This document shows, in pieces, positions 17,879-26,174 of a stretch of 64,000 nt of DNA. The stretch is from Rhodospirillaceae bacterium (GTDB lineage: Bacteria > Pseudomonadota > Alphaproteobacteria > CACIAM-22H2), in the NCBI GenBank assembly GCA_022843945.1, contig JALHMR010000010.1:62001-126000 (forward strand), written 5' to 3'. A model generated the notes under the pieces. That model saw only the letters and a program-made list of their open reading frames with translations, was not told where the DNA came from and searched no databases. Numbering within the stretch: the first letter of the stretch is position 1; the number at the start of each line of letters is the position of its first letter. The position numbers and the translations under genes were made by a program.

Positions 17879-18031
17879 TTGAAACTTATCTCTTTCATAA
17901 AGGAAAGGATGCACCAGGTTCTTGATGACAAGGGGATCTCGTCAGGAATGTTCGGGCGCTACACCTATTGCTTCGACGGCGCGATGCCAGCCGTCTCGTT
18001 GTACGTGGAAGCACGAAAGCGTAGTCGGTAG
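17879..18031 (+). pseudogene. Short open frame, possible gene remnant
   Basis: The 213-base gap before the ABC gene contains a frame that encodes a protein-like sequence (KLISFIKERMHQVLDD, then GRYTYCFDGAMPAVSLYVEA) ending in TAG at 18029-18031, right against the next ATG. Its only plausible start is TTG 17879, which overlaps the stop of a 7-codon frame starting at ATG 17859 behind an AAGG. The frame is the same as that of the upstream methyltransferase, just beyond its stop. It could be the tail of a lost gene, a frameshifted small gene, or a coupled 50-residue protein. No family recognised. Confidence 0.3.
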
Positions 18032-19834
18032 ATGCGGCTCATTGTGTCCAAGCTGTTTCTGCTGATTCAGATCGTGGGGGTGCGCTCCAAGATCGGTTTC
18101 TTGATTGCTCTTACGATCGTGGGCGCCCTGCTCGAGGCTCTGGGCGTCGGCGCAGCCTTGCCCGCTCTTAAGCTGATCGTCGAGCCCGAGGGCGCAATCG
18201 AATCCTACCTGCCCGCGGAATATTCATTCCTGGCCAACGAAAAAGCGCTTATTCCGGCACTGGCGGGCCTGCTTTTTCTGATCTTCGTTGCGAAAAACGC
18301 CTACCTCGCATTCCTCGTCCACTATCAGGCGCGCTTCGTCTGGGGCCACTATACTAACACCGCAGCTCGCCTGCTCGAGTACTACATGGCACGAGACTAC
18401 GAGTTCCACCTTCAGCATAATTCCGCCGCCCTAATCACAAATATCAACATATCCTTGCGGCAGATCTTCGTGACCTCGATCTTCTCGCTTGTGATGATGG
18501 CGTCCGAATTGCTCGTCATCTTGTCAATATCAATCACGCTGCTGGTCCTGCAACCTGTCGCAACGATCGTTGTCGCCGGTCTGCTGTGCACGACAGGGGT
18601 CCTATACTATCTCGCTCTCCGCAGCCGAATATCGATCTGGGGCAAACGGGCGCTGGCGCATTTCGAAAACGGCCTTCTTTGGTTGAACCACTCCCTTGGC
18701 GCGGTAAAGGAGCTCACGGTCATCGGTCGCAGCCCCTATTTCGTGGAAAAATTTCGGGAACACAACTCGGCGAGCGCACGCTATTCGCGCTCGATCACCG
18801 TTGCCAACCAAATGCCGCGCTATCTGCTGGAGACGACGGCTATCGGCGCCCTGATGGCGGTGGTGGCGATATTTCACGGGCTTGGCATGCCGCTCCAGCC
18901 TCATCTGCCGATGCTCGGCATCTTTGTCGTGGCTGGCCTCCGTCTGATGCCGTCTATCGGCCGGATCGCGATGTATGTCGGTAACCTGCGGTACGGCGAA
19001 GGGGCGCTCGACCGCGTATTCGACGAGATCCGCACAGCGATGTCATCCAGCGGCACTTGCCTCGTTAGTCCCGTAACGCCCATAAAGCTCCTTCGCGAAA
19101 TTACCGTCGATGACGTTTCGTTTGCGTACAGCGGAAGCCCTGCTCCGGTGCTGCGCAACGTGTCGCTGACGATAACGAAAGGCGAGGCGGTGGCTTTTGT
19201 CGGCGCGTCCGGCGCGGGAAAGACAACACTGGCGGACCTGCTTCTCGGCCTGCTGAAGCCAAAGGCAGGAGCGATCCTCGTCGACGGGTGCCCGATAGAA
19301 AGTGACCTGGCGGGCTGGCGCTCCTGTATCGGCTACATTCCACAGGAAGTGTTCCTGATCGACGACACGATAAGGCGTAATATTGCACTCGGGGTCCGCG
19401 ATACGGAAATAGATGAGGAGCAGCTCAAAGTTGCCTTGCGTAAAAGCCACCTTGACGAAGCGGTTGCGCGCATGCCGAACGGCCTCGACACGATGATCGG
19501 CGAGCGCGGCACGCGCCTTTCCGGCGGTCAGCGTCAACGTATAGGGATTGCCCGTGCCCTTTATCGCAACTCAGATGTGCTGATCATGGACGAACCGACG
19601 TCGGCCCTCGATAGCGAAACCGAGCACGCCATATCGGGATCCATAAACGAGCTTCACGGGGAGCTGACGATCATCCTCATCGCTCATAGGTTGAGCACCG
19701 TAAAAAACTGCGACCGCATCTTCTTTCTAAAGGCAGGACAAGTAGTCGCGGCCGATCGCTTCGACCGTCTTGTCCAGAACAATGCAGACTTCCGATCTAT
19801 GGTACAGCGGATGGAGCTCGGTGCCGAGGCATGA
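18032..19834 (+). CDS. ABC transporter, fused permease/ATPase (PglK/MsbA-like flippase)
   Basis: The 600-residue half-transporter has an N-terminal membrane domain of about six helices (e.g. IGFLIALTIVGALLEALG, SLVMMASELLVILSISI) and a C-terminal ATPase. Walker A is GASGAGKTT from about residue 391, the ABC signature LSGGQRQR at about 496, and Walker B VLIMDEPTSALD at about 514-525, followed by the switch histidine in IAHRLS. PglK-type proteins flip undecaprenyl-linked oligosaccharides across the inner membrane. Its location inside the glycan locus points to that role instead of drug or lipid A export. A second, Wzx-like flippase lies at 50256. The ATG directly follows the TAG at 18029. Confidence 0.85.
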   Translation: MRLIVSKLFLLIQIVGVRSKIGFLIALTIVGALLEALGVGAALPALKLIVEPEGAIESYLPAEYSFLANEKALIPALAGLLFLIFVAKNAYLAFLVHYQARFVWGHYTNTAARLLEYYMARDYEFHLQHNSAALITNINISLRQIFVTSIFSLVMMASELLVILSISITLLVLQPVATIVVAGLLCTTGVLYYLALRSRISIWGKRALAHFENGLLWLNHSLGAVKELTVIGRSPYFVEKFREHNSASARYSRSITVANQMPRYLLETTAIGALMAVVAIFHGLGMPLQPHLPMLGIFVVAGLRLMPSIGRIAMYVGNLRYGEGALDRVFDEIRTAMSSSGTCLVSPVTPIKLLREITVDDVSFAYSGSPAPVLRNVSLTITKGEAVAFVGASGAGKTTLADLLLGLLKPKAGAILVDGCPIESDLAGWRSCIGYIPQEVFLIDDTIRRNIALGVRDTEIDEEQLKVALRKSHLDEAVARMPNGLDTMIGERGTRLSGGQRQRIGIARALYRNSDVLIMDEPTSALDSETEHAISGSINELHGELTIILIAHRLSTVKNCDRIFFLKAGQVVAADRFDRLVQNNADFRSMVQRMELGAEA

Positions 19835-19880
19835 CTGATCAAAGCATTCTTCCCGGATCGAGCTCCCCAAAGGCGAAACA

Positions 19881-21044
19881 ATGACGAAATTCATTTGCCA
19901 TCATCCATGGACCCACTTCGAGGTCAATAATCCGAACGGCAATGTCACGATGTGTTGTGACAACTCCACGGTCCTCGGGAACGTGAACCGGGGCACGATC
20001 GAAGAGATATGGAATGGTCCCGGCTATCAGGACATTCGTGCGCGAATGCGGGACGAAGGCGCGCATGCCCTATGCCCTCATTCCTGCCCGGTGCTTCACG
20101 GCCTGAAGAAATATCAGAACCTCGAATGGCATTCGGACCTGCCTCCGGGCTCCGTCGCCAAGAAAAATGCAGAACGCAACGACGAGGAGTTCACCAAGGG
20201 CGTAACCGTCCTGGATTCGAAGCCGCGCTGGATGCGGTATGCGTACAGCTACAAGTGCAATCTGGATTGTTATCATTGTTATCAGCGCGATGATGCGCTG
20301 TTGAACGACACGCTGCCTGATTCCTTCATGACGCAGGTCAACGAGCTTGCGCCATATTATCAAGTGATTCTGTTCTTCGGCGGCGAGCCGTTTCTCTACA
20401 AACCGGTCCTGAAAATGATGGAGGAGATCGAAGTCGAATCGGGCTGCAAGTTTTTCATGATCACCAATGGAACGCTACTCACGGACCGCATGTTCGAGAA
20501 TCTCGAAGGTCGTAACATCGGCTTGTTTGCTGTTTCCCTGGATGCCGCGTCGGCCGGGATCTTCGACGTTCTTCGCGTGCGCGGGCGCACGGCCTCCTGG
20601 ACTACGCTGATGGGCAATCTCAAGAGAATTGCGGAGCTGCACCGGCGCAAGGGTTTTGCCTTTCAGATCAGCATGACTGTCAACACCGTGAACTGCACCC
20701 AGATTGAAGAGTTCGTCGATCTCGGCCTGTCAGTAGGCGCCGAGCCGCTTCTGCTGCTGGTATCCAATCCCGATGAAACGGCAGAGTTCCAAAAGCGGTA
20801 TCTCTGCTTCAGCGCACAGCAGCTCTCGGATATCGATTTGCAGATCGCGCGCTCGTTGGAGAAAGTCCGGACCCGTGGCATGAAGGAGGCGGAGGCGGGG
20901 CTGATCAGGCTGCGAAGCATGTTGCGCGATCACAGGCGCCGCGCCAACAGCGTGGCTGCATTTCAAATGCGGCGCATCGCCCGCACCGTTTTCCATTGGT
21001 TGCCTGGCCCTGTCCAGTATCGTATTCGCCATTACCTGAGCTGA
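19881..21044 (+). CDS. Radical SAM protein with N-terminal SPASM-like cysteines
   Basis: The 387-residue product carries a radical SAM cluster at Cys126/Cys130/Cys133 (YKCNLDCYHC), followed by FFGGEPFLY and VSLDAASAGIF barrel segments. The SPASM-like signature comes before the core, not after it: Cys6 (CHHPW), the pair Cys25/Cys26 (NVTMCC), LGNVNRGTIEEIWN, and Cys65/Cys69. The C-terminal 70 residues are basic and contain no obvious auxiliary cluster. The enzyme would bind extra Fe-S clusters with a swapped domain order. Its substrate is unknown; neighbours (flippase, methyltransferase) suggest action on a lipid-linked or nucleotide sugar. Start ATG 19881 lies 46 bases after the ABC gene. Confidence 0.8.
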   Translation: MTKFICHHPWTHFEVNNPNGNVTMCCDNSTVLGNVNRGTIEEIWNGPGYQDIRARMRDEGAHALCPHSCPVLHGLKKYQNLEWHSDLPPGSVAKKNAERNDEEFTKGVTVLDSKPRWMRYAYSYKCNLDCYHCYQRDDALLNDTLPDSFMTQVNELAPYYQVILFFGGEPFLYKPVLKMMEEIEVESGCKFFMITNGTLLTDRMFENLEGRNIGLFAVSLDAASAGIFDVLRVRGRTASWTTLMGNLKRIAELHRRKGFAFQISMTVNTVNCTQIEEFVDLGLSVGAEPLLLLVSNPDETAEFQKRYLCFSAQQLSDIDLQIARSLEKVRTRGMKEAEAGLIRLRSMLRDHRRRANSVAAFQMRRIARTVFHWLPGPVQYRIRHYLS

Positions 21045-21051
21045 TCTGAAT

Positions 21052-21975
21052 ATGTCTTCGCCGACGGCCCGCAGCACCGGGAATGCCGCCATCCGCAGTT
21101 GGTGGGGCGATCTCTACCGGCAGCTCTATCAACGCACGGATCAGTCGCTGACCCGCGAAACGCTGCTCGGGCTGGTGGATGAATTCGAAGACCTGATGAT
21201 ACGGCGCCAGCACTTGGCGGTGGTCGAGATGCCGCTTGCACAACTGGCGGAGCGCCAGGTATTGGAGATCGGGCCGGGAGGCGGCGGGCATTCCTGTCTA
21301 TTCAAGAAGTACGGTGCCGTTGTTACGGCGGCCGACATCACTCCTGAGCGTGTGGTTTCAACAGCGCTCAAGCTCTCTCTGTTGCCGGGTCCCTCCAGCA
21401 CCGTGGTGCAGGCCGATGCCGAAGCCCTCCCGTTTCCGGACGGCAGCTTCGATATTGTTTATTCGAATGGCGTTTTACATCACGCACAGCATACCGAACC
21501 GTGTATCGACGAGGTCTTCCGGGTGCTCAAACCCGGTGGGCGAGCCATTATCATGCTGTACGCTCGCCATTCCTCGGCGTTCTGGCTGAATATCGTTCCC
21601 CGCGGACTCTTCTCGGGAGAAATGCTGCGTTGGCCCGAGGCGCAATGGGTGGGCCGCGTTACCGAGGGAAAGCCGAAATTCGGCAGTACAAAAAATCCGT
21701 TCACCAGAATTTATTCAGCTCGACAGATGAGGCGGTTGTTCAACCGATTCGATGTCCTCAGCCTGCGCAAGTCCAGTTTTCGGTTTGATGACGTCGCCAT
21801 TCCCAAGCTAACCCAGTTGCGCGAATGGCTGTTGACGAGGATTGGCGGGTCCGCGCCGCACCCAGGTGGTGTGTTGGTTTATGGCAAACCCTTTGTCGCC
21901 GAAACGCGTCTCGAGCTCGCCCTGGGACGATGGTTGGGTTTCTCGTGGAACATCGTGGCTCAGAAGCCCTCCTGA
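21052..21975 (+). CDS. Class I SAM-dependent methyltransferase
   Basis: A 307-residue methyltransferase of the UbiE/Methyltransf_11 type. Motif I is VLEIGPGGGGHS near residue 70, followed by the acidic residue of AADITPE and the motif DAEALPFPDGSFDIVYSNGVLHH at about 122-144. VFRVLKPGGRAIIML is motif III. The C-terminal half (ARHSSAFWLNIVPRGLF and the IYSARQMRRLF segment) resembles O-antigen-locus methyltransferases. The target atom (O, N or C) cannot be read from the sequence. It follows the radical SAM gene by seven bases, so the two may act on the same intermediate. Confidence 0.8.
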   Translation: MSSPTARSTGNAAIRSWWGDLYRQLYQRTDQSLTRETLLGLVDEFEDLMIRRQHLAVVEMPLAQLAERQVLEIGPGGGGHSCLFKKYGAVVTAADITPERVVSTALKLSLLPGPSSTVVQADAEALPFPDGSFDIVYSNGVLHHAQHTEPCIDEVFRVLKPGGRAIIMLYARHSSAFWLNIVPRGLFSGEMLRWPEAQWVGRVTEGKPKFGSTKNPFTRIYSARQMRRLFNRFDVLSLRKSSFRFDDVAIPKLTQLREWLLTRIGGSAPHPGGVLVYGKPFVAETRLELALGRWLGFSWNIVAQKPS

Positions 21976-21986
21976 TGGCCTAAGTG

Positions 21987-23600
21987 ATGCCGGTGCTGTT
22001 GAGGACGCGGCGAGCTCTGCCGCCGGTGGACGCATATGACTTCTGGGCTTCTATCGGCTCGCATGGCGATATGCCGCTGGATCCGGGCCGCCGCGCCCCC
22101 GGGCTGGCCTTTGCCCTGGAGGACGCCTTCACGGCGATCACCGAGGATTGGCTCGCCTTAGCCCGCGAATTGTCGGGCGATCCGTCCGCAAGCCTTGCTC
22201 ACGCTCCTGCCTGCGCAGCCAATGTCTCCGACCTGGGTCAGATGATGGCGTGGGCGCGCCTTGTCGCGTCATGGGCGGCAGGGACGTCCCGGGTGCTGAT
22301 TATCTGCGACGATCCCTGGATGTATCGCCACCTTTCTCAGATGCCCGGCGTGCTAGCTGGCCGTGCGCCACGATTACGCGGCTCGGGGTCCCGCCTATGG
22401 CTGCGCGGCTTCGCCGCTCGAACGGCGGCGACACTGCGATTTGTCAGGGCCGCGGTCCATCTGCGCACGACTGTTCCAAAGGACCAAAGCTACATCCTGG
22501 TTTATGGCCACCCGAAGGCGTCCGCCGATGGCCTGGACGGCTACTTTGGCGACCTTATGCGGTGGTTGCCCGATCTTCGGCGTGTGCTGCATGTCGACTG
22601 TGGACGCGAGCTTGCCGAGAAGCTGAGCGGAGACGGACGTTCCGTAAGCCTTCATGCTTTTGGATCTCTATTGTTCGCCGCTCGACTTCCATTCGCCAAG
22701 TGGCGACCGTCTCGTAAGCATCGTGAGGGTCGCTTCGGCTGGCTTGTTCGCCGCGCCGCGGCCCGAGAAGGGGGAAGCGGCCAAGCGGCGGCGATTTGCT
22801 GGCAGATTCACTGTCAATCGCGCTTCTTGAAGCGGGCGCGCCCGCGCATCGTGGCGTGGCCGTGGGAAAATCACGGCTGGGAGCGTCGCCTCGTTCCAGC
22901 CGCGCGGACACGAAAGATCGCGACGATAGGCTACCAGCACTCGGTGGTTGGCGCGCTGATGCTGAACTACAGCCCCCATTCGGGGGCAGGCCCGGACAAG
23001 CTGCCTGATCGTATCGTGTGCAATGGCGAAGCGACCAGGCGCCGTCTGATCCGCTTCGGTGTTCCGGCACAGCGCCTGTCTATTGGAGGAGCCTTGCGCT
23101 ATACCACTCCGCCTAGGTCATGCCATCACGACGATAACGGGCCGGTTTTTGTAGCTCTCCCTTTTGATGCTGAAATTGCCCGGCAAATGGTTGCAGCGTG
23201 TCGGACAGCAACAAGCCATGGCTGGGCATTTCTGCTGAAGGATCATCCCATGACCCCCTTTAATTTTAGGCCGGAACCAGGACTGGAGCGAAGCCCCGGA
23301 CCGCTCGGGGACGCTGGTGGTCTACGCGCTGTACTCTACGCCGCTACAGCTGTCGGGCAGGAAGCCATCCTGGCGGGAATCCCGACTTTGCGCTACTTGC
23401 CTGACGATCGTGTCGCGATCGACGTCCTTCCGGAGGGAATTGAGGTTGCCTCCGTGACGTATGAAACCCTCGCCGAGGCACTTGTCCGGCCATCCATACC
23501 CACGCCTTTAGACCCTTCATCGCTCTTCGGTCCGGTAGACCGTAACCTGTGGAAGGCCATTCTCGGCACGCCAAGCGGGGACTCATGCCCGGCAGCCTGA
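21987..23600 (+). CDS. Unknown protein, possible GT-B-type glycosyltransferase
   Basis: A 537-residue protein with no family that I can name. It starts at ATG 21987 (GTG 21984 is directly upstream in frame). The second half contains ATIGYQHSVVGALMLNY, a DRIVCNGEATRRRLIRFGVPAQRL segment, AFLLKDHPMTPF, and AVGQEAILAGIPTLRYLP. This order (peptide QH loop, then name-new-strand, KDHP, then an EA..G.P site) is that of GT-B enzymes such as capsule and CDP-glycerol transferases. The first 200 residues are arginine-rich and show no clear domain. A glycosyltransferase role is inference from the fold-like pattern and locus. It overlaps the aldolase gene by 16 bases. Confidence 0.5.
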   Translation: MPVLLRTRRALPPVDAYDFWASIGSHGDMPLDPGRRAPGLAFALEDAFTAITEDWLALARELSGDPSASLAHAPACAANVSDLGQMMAWARLVASWAAGTSRVLIICDDPWMYRHLSQMPGVLAGRAPRLRGSGSRLWLRGFAARTAATLRFVRAAVHLRTTVPKDQSYILVYGHPKASADGLDGYFGDLMRWLPDLRRVLHVDCGRELAEKLSGDGRSVSLHAFGSLLFAARLPFAKWRPSRKHREGRFGWLVRRAAAREGGSGQAAAICWQIHCQSRFLKRARPRIVAWPWENHGWERRLVPAARTRKIATIGYQHSVVGALMLNYSPHSGAGPDKLPDRIVCNGEATRRRLIRFGVPAQRLSIGGALRYTTPPRSCHHDDNGPVFVALPFDAEIARQMVAACRTATSHGWAFLLKDHPMTPFNFRPEPGLERSPGPLGDAGGLRAVLYAATAVGQEAILAGIPTLRYLPDDRVAIDVLPEGIEVASVTYETLAEALVRPSIPTPLDPSSLFGPVDRNLWKAILGTPSGDSCPAA

Positions 23601-24343
23601 GGTCTCGCCTGCAGGCCGGAAAGCCGTGCATCGGAGGCTGGCTAACTATACCGTCGGTCACGGCGGCGGATGCGCTTGCCGGGTGCGGGTTCCATTGGCT
23701 TGCGATCGACTTCGAGCATACGTCATTTGGTCTGGAGACGGCGGAGGCTTGTATTATCGCCGCGGAGCGCTGGGGGGTCGCCCCGCTTGCTCGACTTCCT
23801 CATGCTGATCCGTTCCTGGCGCGTCGATTGCTGGATATCGGCGCTGTTGGGTTGATCATTCCCGCTGTGGAGAATGCACAGGCTTTTGACGGGTTCGCCC
23901 GCCACTGCCTCTACCCCCCTCAAGGACGAAGGGGTGTTGGACTGCCGCGCGCGAACGGCTACGGCCACACATTCAAGGCCTACCGCGAGACATTCCGGCC
24001 GCTCCTGATTCCGCAGATCGAGAGCCGAAAAGGGGTGGAAAGTACGGGCGACCTCGCTCGAGCTGACTATGTCGACGCATTCTTCGTCGGACCTTACGAC
24101 CTATCGGAGGACCTTGGCGCAGCCGGAGACTTCGGCAGTTCTCAGTTCGTCTCCTTGCTCGCAAAGGCCCGCGCCGCAGCGGCGGCTCACGGCAAGCCCT
24201 TTGGGATACACCAGGTAAAGCCTGATCCGGAGGAACTGCGGGAGCGGATCTCGGAGGGATATCGCTTTGTCGCCTATGGCACCGATGTCATCGCTCTCCG
24301 CGCAGCCCTGGGCCGCCCAGTGGAAATCGTGGAGAGCCTATGA
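23585..24343 (+). CDS. HpcH/HpaI-family class II aldolase
   Basis: A 252-residue metal-dependent pyruvate aldolase. The family's key residues are seen: His45 in DFEHTSFG, Arg70 in APLARLPH, metal ligand Glu146 in IPQIESRKG and metal ligand Asp172 in VGPYDLSEDLG. Known members cleave or form 4-hydroxy-2-oxo acids from pyruvate and an aldehyde. Placed directly before a KdsB-like enzyme and a sugar dehydrogenase, it could build a 2-keto-3-deoxy sugar acid instead of degrading aromatics; this is inference. The ATG at 23585 lies 16 bases inside the preceding gene and its stop overlaps the next start by ATGA. A catabolic origin with recruitment into the locus is possible. Confidence 0.85.
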   Translation: MPGSLRSRLQAGKPCIGGWLTIPSVTAADALAGCGFHWLAIDFEHTSFGLETAEACIIAAERWGVAPLARLPHADPFLARRLLDIGAVGLIIPAVENAQAFDGFARHCLYPPQGRRGVGLPRANGYGHTFKAYRETFRPLLIPQIESRKGVESTGDLARADYVDAFFVGPYDLSEDLGAAGDFGSSQFVSLLAKARAAAAAHGKPFGIHQVKPDPEELRERISEGYRFVAYGTDVIALRAALGRPVEIVESL

Positions 24344-25113
24344 CCGGGCGCTGCCATTGCGTGATCCCGGCGCGTATGGGGTCGAGCCGGTTTCCCGGTA
24401 AGCCGGTGAAACGCCTGCTCGGGCTTGAACTTGTTTCGCATGTGGAACGGCGTTGCAGGCTTTACACCGGTTTCGAGCGTGTCGTGGTCGCAACCTGCGA
24501 CGAGGAGATCCGTCAAGCGGTTACCATGCGCGGGGGTGAGGTGGTAATGACATCCGATCAACACTCCCGTGCCACGGATCGCGTTGAAGAAGCCGTGGCC
24601 AACATGAACGCCGGCCTGGCAGACGATGATTTGGTCGTCATGGTCCAAGGAGATGAGGTTCTGGTCACACCGGAAATGCTGGGGGCCGTCGTTTCCGATC
24701 ACCGCAGATCCAAAGCGATGGTCGTCAACCTCATCTCACGATTGCGTCGCGCGGAAGATCAAGACGACCCCAACACGGTGAAGGTTGTGGCCGACCCGCA
24801 GCACAACGCGCTGTTCTTCTCTCGATCGGCGATCCCCTCTCGGGCACGCCAACTGGACGTGGCGGTCTATCAGCAGACCGGCATCATCTCATTCCAGGTT
24901 GCTTTTCTGAGAAAGTTTTCTTCGCTGCCGCAAACGCCGCTCGAAATCGCTGAATCGGTCGACATGCTGCGCTTGATCGAGCATAGGCTGGCACTGCGTG
25001 TAGTGCACACCGACACCGAAACGATCGGTGTCGATACCATTCAGGATCTAACGCGGGCCGAGGAAGTGTTGCGACAAGACCCGACGACAAGCCTTTACAT
25101 GGGCCGAGAATGA
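24340..25113 (+). CDS. KdsB-like 3-deoxy-ulosonate cytidylyltransferase
   Basis: The 257-residue protein follows the CMP-Kdo synthetase pattern: VIPARMGSSRFPGKP at the N-terminus, ERVVVATCDEEI, GGEVVMTSDQHSRATDRVEE, VMVQGDEVLV (metal-binding Asp), DPNTVKVV, ALFFSRSAIP, and GVDTIQDL near the end. Housekeeping KdsB usually has QGDEPLI and HIGIYAYR; here these read QGDEVLV and QTGIISFQ, so specificity may differ. It would activate a 2-keto-3-deoxy acid as a CMP derivative. Its place between an aldolase and a Gfo/Idh/MocA oxidoreductase, each overlapping by ATGA, suggests a dedicated substrate made by these neighbours, not Kdo for lipid A. Confidence 0.8.
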   Translation: MTGRCHCVIPARMGSSRFPGKPVKRLLGLELVSHVERRCRLYTGFERVVVATCDEEIRQAVTMRGGEVVMTSDQHSRATDRVEEAVANMNAGLADDDLVVMVQGDEVLVTPEMLGAVVSDHRRSKAMVVNLISRLRRAEDQDDPNTVKVVADPQHNALFFSRSAIPSRARQLDVAVYQQTGIISFQVAFLRKFSSLPQTPLEIAESVDMLRLIEHRLALRVVHTDTETIGVDTIQDLTRAEEVLRQDPTTSLYMGRE

Positions 25114-26174
25114 GCCAGGACAGGTTGAGGGTGGGTATCGCCGGTTTCGGCGTTGTCGGGCGGCGGCGGTATCGTTTCATCGCGGCCCATCCAGATCTAT
25201 TACCGGTGGCGGTAGCGGATCAGAAATTCGCGGACGATAGAGCAGTCGTCGATGGACTCGTAAGGTTCCGGGATTACCGGCGGCTGCTGGCAGAGGATCT
25301 GGATGTCCTCTTCGTGTGCTTGAGCAATGATGCCGCCGCCGCCGTAACGATTGCGGGTCTTGAGAACGGCATGCATGTCTTCTGCGAGAAGCCGCCGGGT
25401 CGCGATCTTGACGAAATGACCCGGGTCATGGCGGTGGAAGCGAAGAACCCGAAGTTGAAACTGAAATATGGCTTTAACCATCGCTACCACGATTCAGTCA
25501 TTGATGCGCTCGAAATTGTCCGCTCTGGTGCGCTGGGCGGCATCATCAACCTGCGGGGGGTCTATGGAAAATCCAAGATCATAAACTTCGAGTCAGACTG
25601 GCGCACCGAGAGAGCAATTTCCGGAGGAGGCATCCTTCTCGACCAGGGCATTCATATGGTCGATTTGATGCGCCTATTCGCTGGAGAGTTCAGGGAGATT
25701 CACAGCTTCGTCAGCAATAGCCATTGGCACCATGACGTCGAAGACAATGCCTATGCCATTATGCGGACGCAGGAAGGTGTGATTGCCATGCTGCACTCGA
25801 CCGCGACCCAATGGCGCCACCGCTTCAATCTGGAAATAGCGCTAACCGAGGGTGCCCTTGTTCTCGGCGGTCTTTTGACGAACTCGAAGAGCTATGGTGC
25901 AGAGACACTCACGATCGCGCGAAAGACCGCGCATGATCGAGGAGATCCGGTCGAGGAGCTTAAGGAGTATGCGAGCGACCCTTCATTCGAGCGCGAGATT
26001 GCGGAATTCGCCGCCGTCATCTTGAACGACAGCGCCGTACAGAGCGGCAATTCAGGTGAAGCGTACGGGACGATGGAGACTGTATTTCGTATCTATTGCG
26101 CGGACGCCTCCTGGGCAAAACAGTGGGATATTCGCTGCCAGTCCGCTAGTGCAGGCCGGGTAGTATCACCATGA
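25110..26174 (+). CDS. Gfo/Idh/MocA family sugar oxidoreductase
   Basis: A 354-residue NAD(P)-dependent dehydrogenase. The Rossmann motif GIAGFGVVGRRR starts at residue 9. EKPPG at residues 93-97 includes the conserved lysine. GGGILLDQGIHMVDLMRLF contains the DxGxH motif whose His is part of the active site. The family oxidises or reduces hydroxyl or keto groups of sugars, inositols or nucleotide sugars. Overlaps with the KdsB-like gene and the methyltransferase gene (both ATGA) tie it to the proposed keto-acid module. Which carbon it acts on cannot be told. Confidence 0.85.
   Translation: MSQDRLRVGIAGFGVVGRRRYRFIAAHPDLLPVAVADQKFADDRAVVDGLVRFRDYRRLLAEDLDVLFVCLSNDAAAAVTIAGLENGMHVFCEKPPGRDLDEMTRVMAVEAKNPKLKLKYGFNHRYHDSVIDALEIVRSGALGGIINLRGVYGKSKIINFESDWRTERAISGGGILLDQGIHMVDLMRLFAGEFREIHSFVSNSHWHHDVEDNAYAIMRTQEGVIAMLHSTATQWRHRFNLEIALTEGALVLGGLLTNSKSYGAETLTIARKTAHDRGDPVEELKEYASDPSFEREIAEFAAVILNDSAVQSGNSGEAYGTMETVFRIYCADASWAKQWDIRCQSASAGRVVSP

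Noticed and set aside
24340-25113. Calling the KdsB-like gene the housekeeping kdsB
   Set aside because: Conserved loops differ and it is coupled to an aldolase and a sugar oxidoreductase; a housekeeping role cannot be excluded but is not favoured.
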